Source: an uncultured Desulfobacterales bacterium (GTDB lineage: Bacteria; Desulfobacterota; Desulfobulbia; Desulfobulbales; Desulfocapsaceae). Taken from it: DNA of 63,487 nucleotides. The notes under the pieces were generated by a model that was given only the letters and a program-made list of their open reading frames with translations, was not told the origin of the DNA and made no database searches. Shown here in pieces: positions 7,653 to 16,224 of the stretch (position 1 is its first letter; every line of letters begins with the position of its first letter). The stretch covers positions 1 through 63,487 of the forward strand of contig CALGIJ010000023.1 of the NCBI GenBank assembly GCA_937915545.1, written 5' to 3'. Position numbers and translations under genes: made by a program.

Positions 7653-9364
7653 GGCCTCGGCGGTTGGGGTTGCCCCGGCAGGGAGGTGGCGGTCGCGGCG
7701 TCGTCGGCAGTCGCCTCGCGCCTGGCTGTCATTCTATCGAGAAATACGCCGCATATAAAGAGCAGAAGCAGGGGGAAGCTGACATGCATGACCCTGGCGA
7801 TCTCCGAGTAGGAGGTGATGACCAGCAGGGTCATGACGGCGGTGATGCCCATCACCCCGGTGAGCGCGGCGACGCTGAACACGGTCAGCAGAGGGAGCCG
7901 CCGCCTTTTCCAGGCGCTCCACAGGTTATAGAGGAGCAGCGCCACGGCGGCCAGGGACAGCCAGGGCGTGAAGATGCGGTAGGCGTGACCCAGCTGCTCG
8001 AGGATGCGCATCTTTTCGCGGTTCAAGTGGGTGAAGTAGTAGGGGTAGACATCCTCCCCGCCGCGCTTGCTGCTGAGCAGCTTGTCTCCGGTGACGTCGG
8101 TGAAGATCTTCATGACCTCCTTGGGGACGAGGTTGCGGAAGTTGTCGGCCATGCCGTTGAAGCCGTCGAAGGTCACGGTCTTCTGCAGTACTGAGAAGAC
8201 CGTGGGCAGTACCAGGGCGTTGTATTCCGGACGCCATGGCGGCACCAGGGCCGAGGAGAAGCTGCGGCACTGCAGGGTGCCGTCGTCGCAGGCGCGGGAG
8301 AGCTCCTCGCCCATGCGGCGGTAGAAGTCGAGGGCCTTTTCGCCGGACTGGTGATAGCCGGCGGCGGCAACCGCGTCGCGGAAGGCCCAGATGAAGAAGG
8401 CGGCGGGAATGTCGGTGTCCCCGGACAGGCTCTGCCAGTTGAGGCCCACCGGGCCGTCGAGGTGCTCCTTGATCTCGCGGAAGGTCGGGCTGGCCGCGTA
8501 GGCCTTGAACCGCGCCTCGCGGGCCACCGGGATGAAGCGCCGATCCTCGCTGCTGATGATGCGCAGCAGCCCACCATAGGCCGACTCGAACTCCGGGGTG
8601 ACGATTTCGATCACCGCCGGCACGCCGTAATAGACCTTGTTGACGAAGCGCACCAGCTGCACCGTGCCGACCAGCAGCACCAGCGGCACGAGGGAGAGGA
8701 TGAGCGGGCGGCCCCAGCGGCGCACACCGTTGGCCCCCCGGGCGGTGAAGAAGATGAAGGCGATTCCCATGGCCAGCGAGGGCATGAGGAAGACGGATTC
8801 GCCGCGGGTGACCCAGAAGATCGACACCGCCACGCCGAAGGCGCACGACCAGGCCAGGGCCTGACGGAGCGGGCCGAAGGCGCGGATGGCCAGGCCGAGC
8901 AGCAGGCTCATCACCGTCAGCGCCAGCGGGGCGTAGATGGACAGCTGGAAGATGCGGCCGATCGCCGGATAGTTGTAGGAACCGGGGTTGAGAAGGAGCA
9001 GGACGTAGCAGGCCAGCAGGGCGCCGCGATGGCTGGCCAGCGGCCGCACGGCGACGATGAACAGCCAGCAGGAGAGCACGTAGAAGAGGTGGATGGAGAA
9101 AAGCAGTGGCAAGGACAGCCACTGGCTGATGGCGATGAACAGCGGGAAGAAGGGCTCTTTGATGAGCGTCAGCTGGTTGTAGTCGCCGAGCCACTTGCCG
9201 TTGAGGATGTTTTCGGCGAGGCGGATGAAGAGCAGGTCGTCATGGGGCGTAAAACTGGCCATGACGAGGTGGGCGCGCACCAGCCACAGCTTGAGCAGGG
9301 CGAGAACGAAGCAGAGAGAGGTGAAGGTTCGGGGGGAGATATCCTTGCTATGTGACGTTGACAC
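7649..9364 (-). CDS. Polytopic inner-membrane protein, possibly GT-C-type glycosyltransferase-like
   Basis: The GTG at 9364 with AGGAAA eight bases upstream gives 571 residues; longer forms starting further upstream have a non-hydrophobic, Arg/Pro-rich extension. The protein has about eight to ten hydrophobic helices in its first half, then a soluble region of roughly 200 residues, then three to four helices at the end. An early HDDLLFIRLAENILNGKWLG stretch after the first helix is reminiscent of the acidic loop of GT-C membrane glycosyltransferases, but I do not see a secure family signature. It is coupled to the downstream tandem Usp gene. Function unknown; glycosyltransferase is one possibility only. 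Confidence 0.7.
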   Translation of the reverse strand: MSTSHSKDISPRTFTSLCFVLALLKLWLVRAHLVMASFTPHDDLLFIRLAENILNGKWLGDYNQLTLIKEPFFPLFIAISQWLSLPLLFSIHLFYVLSCWLFIVAVRPLASHRGALLACYVLLLLNPGSYNYPAIGRIFQLSIYAPLALTVMSLLLGLAIRAFGPLRQALAWSCAFGVAVSIFWVTRGESVFLMPSLAMGIAFIFFTARGANGVRRWGRPLILSLVPLVLLVGTVQLVRFVNKVYYGVPAVIEIVTPEFESAYGGLLRIISSEDRRFIPVAREARFKAYAASPTFREIKEHLDGPVGLNWQSLSGDTDIPAAFFIWAFRDAVAAAGYHQSGEKALDFYRRMGEELSRACDDGTLQCRSFSSALVPPWRPEYNALVLPTVFSVLQKTVTFDGFNGMADNFRNLVPKEVMKIFTDVTGDKLLSSKRGGEDVYPYYFTHLNREKMRILEQLGHAYRIFTPWLSLAAVALLLYNLWSAWKRRRLPLLTVFSVAALTGVMGITAVMTLLVITSYSEIARVMHVSFPLLLLFICGVFLDRMTARREATADDAATATSLPGQPQPPRP

Positions 9365-9535
9365 GGGCGATTTCCTGAGGTGAGGGCGGACAGCCGGCGG
9401 AAGGCGGCCGGGTCGCCATGGGAGGGGTTGCTTTTCGGCACAGAGACTATCCCGTTCGCCCATGGGAGACAAGGGAATTTTCCCCACTGGACGCACCCTG
9501 GCAGCCGCAGAGGGAGGAATCTCCGCCGGTGACGG

Positions 9536-9564
9536 TTGATTTGCGTGTCACAATGTAGCATAAT
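9536..9564 (+). promoter_or_regulatory. Candidate sigma-70 promoter of the copper/silver efflux operon
   Basis: TTGATT, 17-base spacer, CATAAT (4/6 and 5/6 matches to consensus). The predicted start near 9571 lies just before a perfect palindrome at 9576-9589 that could be an operator or leader hairpin. Inferred from sequence only. Confidence 0.5.
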
Positions 9565-9575
9565 GAGAGGCATGA

Positions 9576-9589
9576 GGAGGATATCCTCC
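9576..9589. promoter_or_regulatory. Perfect 14-bp palindrome at the predicted transcript start
   Basis: GGAGGATATCCTCC, fully self-complementary, 60 bases before the first plausible start codon of the outer-membrane factor gene. It does not match the CusR/CopR box I know. It could be a repressor operator or fold in the leader. Confidence 0.4.
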
Positions 9590-9648
9590 CACCCTCTGCA
9601 GCACGCCTTGCCGTTCGTCCGCGGGGCTTTCATCACTCCCTCAGCCCC

Positions 9649-10935
9649 TTGCCAGCCGCCTTGAAAGCATACTCTGCCGCCTTCCTCGTCACCTTTGTCG
9701 CCATCCTTGGAGCCAGCCAGCCGGCGGTCGCCGAAGATGGGCTGGAAGAGTTCGTCGCCCGCGCCCTCGAGGCCAGCCAGGAACTGGCCGCCGGCGACGA
9801 GCGTGTCGCCGGCGCCCGCGAGCGCGCCATGCGCCAGGGCGCCCTCGACGACCCCATGCTGATGCTCGGTATCGACAACGGTGTGCTCAGAGACCCCCTC
9901 GCCTTCGATCGCGATCCCGCCACTGCCAAGGTCGTCGGGCTCAGCCAGATGCTGCCCTTCTACGGCAAGCGCGACTTGCGCCGGAGGGGTGGCGAGTTCG
10001 AGGCCGAGGCCGAGCAGGAACGGCTGCTCGACAAGCGCCTCGATATTCGCCGTCAGGTCACCGAGACCTGGCTGCGCATCGGCCTGGTCGATGGCAATCT
10101 GCACACCGTTGACGAGACCATCGCCGCCTTGGGCGATCTGCTGCGCATTTCCGAGACCATGTACGGCGTCGGCCGTGGCGAGCAGCAGGATGTGCTCGGC
10201 GCACAGCTCGAGCGTACCCGAATGGAGGAAATGCGCCTGACCCTGCGCGGCGAGCGGCGGCGGCTGGAGGCAGGTCTCAACGGCCTCGCCTATTTGCCGA
10301 CAGACCACCCGGTGGGGCAGGTGACCCTGCCCGACATCGCTGCCCCCCCGGCCGGGGTCGAAGAGCTTCTTTCCCTGGCGCTCTCGCGGCGCCCGCTGTT
10401 CAAGGCCCAGGCGGCCCTGCTCGAGAAGAGCCTGGTGGGTCGCGAGCTCGCCGAGCGCGAGTTCTACCCCGACCTGACCCTCTCCCTGGAGTACATGCAG
10501 AAGGAAGGCAGCGGCATGAATGGCGACGATATGTACGGGCTGTCGCTGTCCATGAACCTGCCGGTGCAGCAGGGGCGGCGTCAGGCGATGCTTGCCGAGG
10601 CCGGGGCCGAATATCGCATGCTGCTCGCCGAGTTCGCCGCCCTGCGCAACGATCTGCGCCGCAGGTTGGGCGAAGCGCTGGCCGGGCTGGAGCGCAGCCG
10701 CTCCCTGGTGGCGCTCTATCGCGGCGGCATGGTCGAGCAGGCCGCGGCCCGCCACGAGACCCTCGTCGCTTCCTACCGCGTCGGTCGGGCCGGGTTCGCG
10801 GCGGTGCTCGACGGCCGTATGGCCCTCTATGAAATAGAACGCCGGCTGCAGCAGAGTTTGGCCGATTACCATATTGAGCTGGCGGCACTCGAGGCCCTGG
10901 CGGGGGGCGCGGTCCCCGGAGGGGAAGGGCGATGA
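9649..10935 (+). CDS. cusC: TolC/CusC-type outer-membrane factor of a copper/silver efflux system
   Basis: 428 residues from a TTG at 9649 (TTG 9661 is an alternative). No ATG is available in frame, because a TAG lies upstream at 9556. The signal peptide (AAFLVTFVAILGASQPAVA) is followed by two TolC-like coiled-coil repeats: about 45-230 with LSQMLPFYGKRDLRRR, and about 240-420 with LSMNLPVQQGRRQA. The internal repeat with Leu/Ala-rich helices is typical of outer-membrane efflux proteins. The stop overlaps the start of the fusion-protein gene, so this is the first gene of a CusC-B-A operon. The role is to form the outer-membrane exit duct for metal expelled by the RND pump. Confidence 0.88.
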   Translation: MPAALKAYSAAFLVTFVAILGASQPAVAEDGLEEFVARALEASQELAAGDERVAGARERAMRQGALDDPMLMLGIDNGVLRDPLAFDRDPATAKVVGLSQMLPFYGKRDLRRRGGEFEAEAEQERLLDKRLDIRRQVTETWLRIGLVDGNLHTVDETIAALGDLLRISETMYGVGRGEQQDVLGAQLERTRMEEMRLTLRGERRRLEAGLNGLAYLPTDHPVGQVTLPDIAAPPAGVEELLSLALSRRPLFKAQAALLEKSLVGRELAEREFYPDLTLSLEYMQKEGSGMNGDDMYGLSLSMNLPVQQGRRQAMLAEAGAEYRMLLAEFAALRNDLRRRLGEALAGLERSRSLVALYRGGMVEQAAARHETLVASYRVGRAGFAAVLDGRMALYEIERRLQQSLADYHIELAALEALAGGAVPGGEGR

Positions 10936-12326
10936 GAGAGGCGGCGAAGAAGATTCTCGGTTCACTGGCTGCGCTGGCTGCCGCGGTGCTTCTGATTGGC
11001 GGCGGCTATCTGGCTGGGTTAAGCCATATCGGCCACGATCATGGTCCGGGCGGTGAGCCGGCCGCAGGGCAGGAGGTGAAGCAGCAGTGGACCTGCGGCA
11101 TGCACCCCTTCATCATCCGTGACGAGCCGGGGCTGTGCCCGATCTGCCAGATGGAACTGACCCCGGTCAAGGCGGGAACGGCCGGCAACAGCGGCGTTCT
11201 GCCGGCTGCGGGCGGCGCCGCTGCCGATGAGATCGCCGTCGACCCGGTCACCGTGCAGAATATGGGGGTGCGCACCGAGGTGGCGGCCCTGCACAGCCTC
11301 TCCGGCAATCTGCGCACGGTGGGTCTGCTCACCTACGAGGAGGGCCGCACCTTCTCGCTCAACAGCAAGATCGACGGCTGGGTCGAGAAGCTCCACATCA
11401 ACCGCGAGGGGCAGAAAGTGGTCAAGGGGCAACCGCTGCTCGATCTCTACAGCCCGGAGCTGGTGGCTGCTCAGGAAGAGTTTCTTCTCGCCCTGCGCAA
11501 CGCCCGGCGCCTTGCCGCCAGCCCGGTGGCCGAGGTCAGCGAGGGCGCCGCCCGGCTGCTTGCCGCCGCGCGCACCCGCCTCGACTACTGGGATATCGGC
11601 GCGGCCCAGATCGCCAGTCTCGAAGGCTCGGGGAAACCGTCCAAGACGCTGACTCTCTACAGCCGCCACGACGGGGTTGTCACCTCGCGCAAGGTGCTGG
11701 AGGGGATGCGCGTCAGCGCCGGCGAAGAGCTCATGCAGGTGGCCGACATCTCACGTCTCTGGGTCAACGCCCGCATCTATGAATACCAGCTGCCCTGGGT
11801 GTCGCTTGGCCAGGAGGCGGAGGTCGAGCTGCCCTTTGCCGTCGGCGCCGTCTACCGCGGCACTATCACCCATATCTACCCCTATCTCGACGAGCGCACG
11901 CGCACAGCCACGGCGCGTATCGAGCTCGACAACCCCGGGCTTACGCTCAAGCCACAGATGTACGCCACGGTCACCATCCGCTCGGCGGCGGTGCAGCGTC
12001 TCGCGGTTCCCGCCGATGCCGTGCTGCAGTCCGGAAGCGGTCAGACGGTGTTCGTCGCCCAGGGCGAAGGGCGCTTCGCCGCCCGTGCGGTAACCACCGG
12101 GTTGCGTGGCGAGGATGGCTATGTCGAGATCGTTTCCGGCCTTCAGGGTGGTGAACAGGTGGTGGTCTCGGCCCAGTTCATGCTCGACGCGGAGAGCTCG
12201 CTGCGCGAGGCCCTGCGCAAGATGAGTGCCCCGGCCCCCGCGGCGCAGGGTGTGGCCACCGCCCCGGGCAGCGCGACGGTGGAGGGACAGCCCCCTGCCG
12301 AAGCCCTCGACGACCTCTTCCGCTGA
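10932..12326 (+). CDS. cusB: CusB-type periplasmic membrane-fusion protein with heavy-metal-binding domain
   Basis: 464 residues. An N-terminal membrane anchor (about 10-30) is followed by a His-rich GHDHG stretch and a heavy-metal-binding domain at 53-79 with CGMHP (C55, M57, H58) and CPICQMEL (C69, C72, M74). Then come the barrel-sandwich and beta-barrel domains of HlyD/CusB adaptors (LNSKIDGWVEKL, YSPELVAAQEEF, LWVNARIYE). The start overlaps the previous stop by four bases (ATGA). It links pump and outer-membrane duct and, by analogy with CusB, probably delivers Cu(I)/Ag(I) to the pump. The Cys/His-containing N-terminal domain could take over the job of a separate CusF-like chaperone. Confidence 0.92.
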   Translation: MREAAKKILGSLAALAAAVLLIGGGYLAGLSHIGHDHGPGGEPAAGQEVKQQWTCGMHPFIIRDEPGLCPICQMELTPVKAGTAGNSGVLPAAGGAAADEIAVDPVTVQNMGVRTEVAALHSLSGNLRTVGLLTYEEGRTFSLNSKIDGWVEKLHINREGQKVVKGQPLLDLYSPELVAAQEEFLLALRNARRLAASPVAEVSEGAARLLAAARTRLDYWDIGAAQIASLEGSGKPSKTLTLYSRHDGVVTSRKVLEGMRVSAGEELMQVADISRLWVNARIYEYQLPWVSLGQEAEVELPFAVGAVYRGTITHIYPYLDERTRTATARIELDNPGLTLKPQMYATVTIRSAAVQRLAVPADAVLQSGSGQTVFVAQGEGRFAARAVTTGLRGEDGYVEIVSGLQGGEQVVVSAQFMLDAESSLREALRKMSAPAPAAQGVATAPGSATVEGQPPAEALDDLFR

Positions 12327-12336
12327 GGGAGGCGCC

Positions 12337-15300
12337 ATGCTGGAAAAAATCATCGCCTGGTCGCTGCGCAACACCTTCCTGGTGGTCCTCGGCACCATCT
12401 TTTTCATCGCCGCCGGGGTCTACTCCCTCTACCGCACGCCGCTGGACGCCATCCCCGACCTCTCTGACGTCCAGGTCATCGTCTACAGCGAATTCCCCGG
12501 CCAGGCGCCGCAGGTGGTGGAGGACCAGGTCACCTACCCGCTGACGACGCGCATGCTCTCCGTCCCCGGGGCGAAGACGGTGCGCGGCTACTCCTTTTTC
12601 GGCAGCAGTTTCGTCTACATTATCTTTGAAGACGGCACCGATCTCTACTGGGCCCGCTCGCGGGTGCTGGAGTACCTCAACGCCAGTGCGGCCCAGCTGC
12701 CGCGCGGGGTGACGCCGACCCTGGGGCCCGACGCCACCGGCGTCGGCTGGGTCTACGAGTACACCCTGCACAGTGATCGACACACCCTGCAGGAGCTGCG
12801 CTCCATCCAGGACTGGTACCTGCGCTACGAACTCGCCGCGTTGGAGGGGGTCAGCGAGGTGGCCAGCCTTGGCGGCTTCGTCAAGGAGTACCAGGTGGCG
12901 GTCGACCCCAACCGCCTGCTCGCCTATGACCTGCCGATCACCGAGGTCATCATGGCCATCGAGAAGGCCAACCTCGATGTAGGCGGAGGCACGGTGGAGA
13001 TGGGCGAGACCGAGTTCATGGTGCGCAGCCGCGGCTATATCAAAAATGTCGAGGATCTCGGCAACGTCGTCGTCGGCAGCGGCGCCGACGGCACCCCGGT
13101 GCTGGTGCGCCACCTCGCCGAGGTGCGCCTCGGCCCGGAGATGCGGCGCGGTGTCGCCGAATGGAACGGCGAGGGCGAGACGGTGGGCGGCATCGTCGTC
13201 ATGCGCTATGGCGAAAACGCCCTGACCACCATCGAGGGGGTGAAGGAGAAGCTGCGCAGCCTCGAGGCCGGGCTGCCCGAGGGGGTGACCATCCGCACCG
13301 CCTACGACCGCAGCGGCCTCATCCAGCGTGCCATCGCCACCCTGCGCGAGAAGCTGGTCGAGGAGAGCATCGTCGTCGCCCTGGTCATCCTCGTCTTCCT
13401 GCTCCACCTGCCCAGCGCCATGGTGGCTATCATCACCCTGCCGGTGGCGGTGCTGATGGCCTTCACGGTGATGTACGTGCAGGGTATCAACGCCAATATC
13501 ATGAGCCTCGGCGGCATCGCCATCGCCATCGGCGCCATGGTCGACGCGGCGATCATCATGATCGAGAACGCCCACAAGCACCTCGAGCGCGATCGCGGCA
13601 AGAAACCGCACGGGCGCATCATCCTCGACGCGGCGGTGGAGGTCGGGCCGACGCTGTTCTTTTCGCTCCTGGTGATCACCGTCTCCTTCGTGCCGGTCTT
13701 CACCCTCACCGAGCAGTCGGGGCGGCTCTTCAAGCCGCTGGCTTTCACCAAGACCTATGCCATGGCCGCCGCCGCCTTTCTCTCCGTTACCCTGGTGCCG
13801 GTGCTCATGGGCTGGTTCATCCGCGGGCGCATCCGCGAGGAGAAGGCCAACCCCATCAACCGCCTGCTCATCGCCCTCTACCACCCGCTGGTCGATCTCG
13901 TTCTGCGCTGGCGCAAGACTACCATCGTGCTCGCCCTGGCGGCGATGCTCTCCATCGCTTACCCGCTGACCAGGATGGGCTCGGAGTTCATGCCCTCCCT
14001 CTATGAGGGCGACCTCCTCTATATGCCCACCACCCTGCCCGGCCTGTCGGTGACCAAGGCGCGGGAGATCCTGCAGCAGACCGACCGCATCATCAAGCAG
14101 TTTCCCGAGGTGGAGCGGGTCTTCGGCAAGATCGGCCGCGCTGAGACGGCCACCGACCCGGCACCGATGATGATGATCGAGACCACCATCACCTTGAAGC
14201 CGGAGTCGCAGTGGCGCCGGGTGCACCTGGAGCGCTTCTATTCCGGCTGGCCGCAGAGGCTGGGGCCGCTCAAGGGGGTATTGGGTCTTGTCTGGCCGGA
14301 GGAGCGGCCGCTGACGGTGGCCGAGCTTATTGCCCGGCTCGACGCCGCCATCCGCTTCCCCGGCCTCACCAACGCCTGGACGATGCCCATCAAGACGCGC
14401 ATCGACATGCTCTCCACCGGCATCAAGACCCCGGTGGGGGTCAAGATCATGGGTAACGACCCGGTGGTGCTCAACCGGCTCGGCGAGGAGGTCGAGGCCA
14501 CCCTGCGCCATCTGCCGGGGACGCTTTCGGCCATCTCCGAGCGCACCCTGGGCGGGCGCTACCTCGACATCGCCATCGACCGCCTCGCCGCCGCCCGCTA
14601 CGGCATCGGCGTCGGCGCCATCCAGGAGGTCATCCGCACCGCGGTGGGCGGCATGGCGGTCGGCGAGACCGTCGAAGGCCTCGAGCGCTACCCGATCAGC
14701 GTCCGCTACAACCGCGACTTCCGTGACGACATCGACAGTCTCAAGCAGGTGCTGGTGCCGGCGGTGGGGGGGCGCCACATCCCCCTCGGGCAGGTGGCGA
14801 CCTTTGCCATCAGCCGCGACGCCGACTCCATCAAGAGCGAGAACGGCCGGCGCAGCACCTGGGTCTACGTCGACCTGCGCGACATCGATATCGGCACCTA
14901 TGTCGACAGGGCCAGGGAGGCGGTGGCCGGGCATGTGCAACTGCCGCCAGGCTACAACATCGTGTGGAGCGGCCAGTACGAGTACATGGAGAAGGCGCGC
15001 GCCAGGCTGATGGTCATCATCCCGCTGACCGTGCTGATCATCTTCGTCATCATCCACGTCAATACCGGCAGCCTGGTCAAGACCGGCATCGTCTTCCTCG
15101 CCGTGCCTTTTTCGCTGGTCGGTGCCTTCTGGCTGCTCTACGCCCTCGACTACCACCTCTCGGTGGCGGTGTGGGTGGGGCTCATCGCCCTGGCCGGCCT
15201 CGACGCCGAGACCGGGGTGGTGATGCTGCTCTATCTCGACCTGGCCTACAAGAAGTGGCGCGACGAGGGGCGCATGGTCACCAGTGGCGACCTCGTCGCC

Positions 15301-15576
15301 GCCATCCACCACGGGGCGGTGCAGCGTATCCGCCCCAAGGTGATGACCATCGCGGTGATCATTGCCGGCCTGCTGCCGATCATGTGGAGCCATGGCGCCG
15401 GCGCCGATGTCATGAAGCGCATCGCCGCACCCATGGTCGGCGGGGTGCTGACCTCGGGCATCATGGAGCTGCTCGTCTATCCGGTGATCTTCTATCTGTG
15501 GCGTGGGCGCGGCCTCTTTCCCTCGATAGAGGAGAGCACTGGCAACACCCCACCGCAACCTCTTGCCGCCGGATGA
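12337..15576 (+). CDS. cusA: CusA-type heavy-metal RND efflux pump
   Basis: 1,079 residues from the ATG at 12337 (GAGGGAGG upstream). It has the two-fold RND layout: helix 1, a large periplasmic loop, helices 2-6, then the same again. The proton-relay Asp is D403 in GAMVDAAIIMIEN. The methionines that bind Cu(I)/Ag(I) in E. coli CusA (M573, M623, M672) are conserved as M563 (YMPTT), M613 (PAPMMMIE) and M691 (RIDMLSTG), which supports copper/silver rather than zinc/cobalt specificity. Relative to CusA there is an extra segment of about 30 residues between the second and third methionine (around 630-660). Second and third genes of the operon follow within 10 and 38 bases. Confidence 0.95.
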   Translation: MLEKIIAWSLRNTFLVVLGTIFFIAAGVYSLYRTPLDAIPDLSDVQVIVYSEFPGQAPQVVEDQVTYPLTTRMLSVPGAKTVRGYSFFGSSFVYIIFEDGTDLYWARSRVLEYLNASAAQLPRGVTPTLGPDATGVGWVYEYTLHSDRHTLQELRSIQDWYLRYELAALEGVSEVASLGGFVKEYQVAVDPNRLLAYDLPITEVIMAIEKANLDVGGGTVEMGETEFMVRSRGYIKNVEDLGNVVVGSGADGTPVLVRHLAEVRLGPEMRRGVAEWNGEGETVGGIVVMRYGENALTTIEGVKEKLRSLEAGLPEGVTIRTAYDRSGLIQRAIATLREKLVEESIVVALVILVFLLHLPSAMVAIITLPVAVLMAFTVMYVQGINANIMSLGGIAIAIGAMVDAAIIMIENAHKHLERDRGKKPHGRIILDAAVEVGPTLFFSLLVITVSFVPVFTLTEQSGRLFKPLAFTKTYAMAAAAFLSVTLVPVLMGWFIRGRIREEKANPINRLLIALYHPLVDLVLRWRKTTIVLALAAMLSIAYPLTRMGSEFMPSLYEGDLLYMPTTLPGLSVTKAREILQQTDRIIKQFPEVERVFGKIGRAETATDPAPMMMIETTITLKPESQWRRVHLERFYSGWPQRLGPLKGVLGLVWPEERPLTVAELIARLDAAIRFPGLTNAWTMPIKTRIDMLSTGIKTPVGVKIMGNDPVVLNRLGEEVEATLRHLPGTLSAISERTLGGRYLDIAIDRLAAARYGIGVGAIQEVIRTAVGGMAVGETVEGLERYPISVRYNRDFRDDIDSLKQVLVPAVGGRHIPLGQVATFAISRDADSIKSENGRRSTWVYVDLRDIDIGTYVDRAREAVAGHVQLPPGYNIVWSGQYEYMEKARARLMVIIPLTVLIIFVIIHVNTGSLVKTGIVFLAVPFSLVGAFWLLYALDYHLSVAVWVGLIALAGLDAETGVVMLLYLDLAYKKWRDEGRMVTSGDLVAAIHHGAVQRIRPKVMTIAVIIAGLLPIMWSHGAGADVMKRIAAPMVGGVLTSGIMELLVYPVIFYLWRGRGLFPSIEESTGNTPPQPLAAG

Positions 15577-15614
15577 GCTGGCGGCGGTTTCAATATCTAC
15601 AACAAGGAGTTGCT

Positions 15615-16139
15615 ATGAACAGGCAGATATCGGTATTCCTCGCGGCAGTGGTTCTTACCCTTGCGCAGGGAGGTGCCGCCTACAGTGCTCAGGACCATGG
15701 CGCCATGGGCCATGGTTCGCCCACCCCGGCCACGTCCGCCGCCCACGGCTCTTCCTCCGCTCATGGGGCCATGGCCGGCCATGCGGCGATGGCCGGCACG
15801 GTGATGCTCGGCGAGGTCACCGAGGCGGGGGTTACCGCCATGGCGCATATCGCCGATGTCGGTGCCGCCATGGCGGCGGCCGGCCGCAAGGAGAATCACC
15901 ACCTCATGGTGATGTTCCGCGACGCCGCCGGCAAGCCCCTCGCCCAGGGCACGGTGGCCCTGCGCCTCACCGCCCCCGGCAGCGCCGAGCCCGGGGCCCC
16001 CATGGCCCTGGCCCCGATGGCCGGGCAGTTTGGCGCCGACCTCGCCCTGACCGGCAAAGGCCTCTACCGCTTCGAGATCGGCACCAAGCTGGCCGACGGA
16101 GTCAAACGGCAGTTCGCCTTCAGCTATGAGATCAAATAG
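15615..16139 (+). CDS. His/Met-rich secreted periplasmic protein of the efflux operon
   Basis: 174 residues from the ATG at 15615 (AAGGAG upstream). A signal peptide (about 1-24) is followed by a low-complexity linker rich in HG, HA and AM steps (QDHGAMGHG, AHGAMAGHAAMAG), suited to binding copper or silver. A small C-terminal beta domain then spans about 85-174 (HHLMVMFRDAAGKPL to FAFSYEIK), resembling FixH/YtkA-like immunoglobulin-type domains. It follows the pump gene by 38 bases and is probably co-transcribed. Its likely role is periplasmic metal capture in place of CusF, which is absent here. Metal binding is inferred from composition and context. Confidence 0.8.
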   Translation: MNRQISVFLAAVVLTLAQGGAAYSAQDHGAMGHGSPTPATSAAHGSSSAHGAMAGHAAMAGTVMLGEVTEAGVTAMAHIADVGAAMAAAGRKENHHLMVMFRDAAGKPLAQGTVALRLTAPGSAEPGAPMALAPMAGQFGADLALTGKGLYRFEIGTKLADGVKRQFAFSYEIK

Positions 16140-16224
16140 CGGCGGGAGACCATATCGGCAGTGTTGTGGTCCTGGAGGCGGCAAGGGCATGGGCGGGAAG
16201 CATCGCCTGGGCCCTTGCCGTCTG

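Larger units (their letters stand above)
9365..9648. other. Divergent intergenic region between membrane protein and efflux operon
   Basis: 284 bases without a gene. It carries the candidate promoter at 9536-9564 for the efflux operon and a perfect 14-bp palindrome (GGAGGATATCCTCC) at 9576-9589. Confidence 0.6.

Noticed and set aside
12178..15558. Very long open frame on the strand opposite the CusA gene (over 1,100 codons)
   Set aside because: It mirrors the codon structure of the CusA gene in a high-GC region; the translation is low-complexity, rich in His/Asp/Gly/Arg and has no domain, while the plus-strand protein is an unmistakable RND pump.
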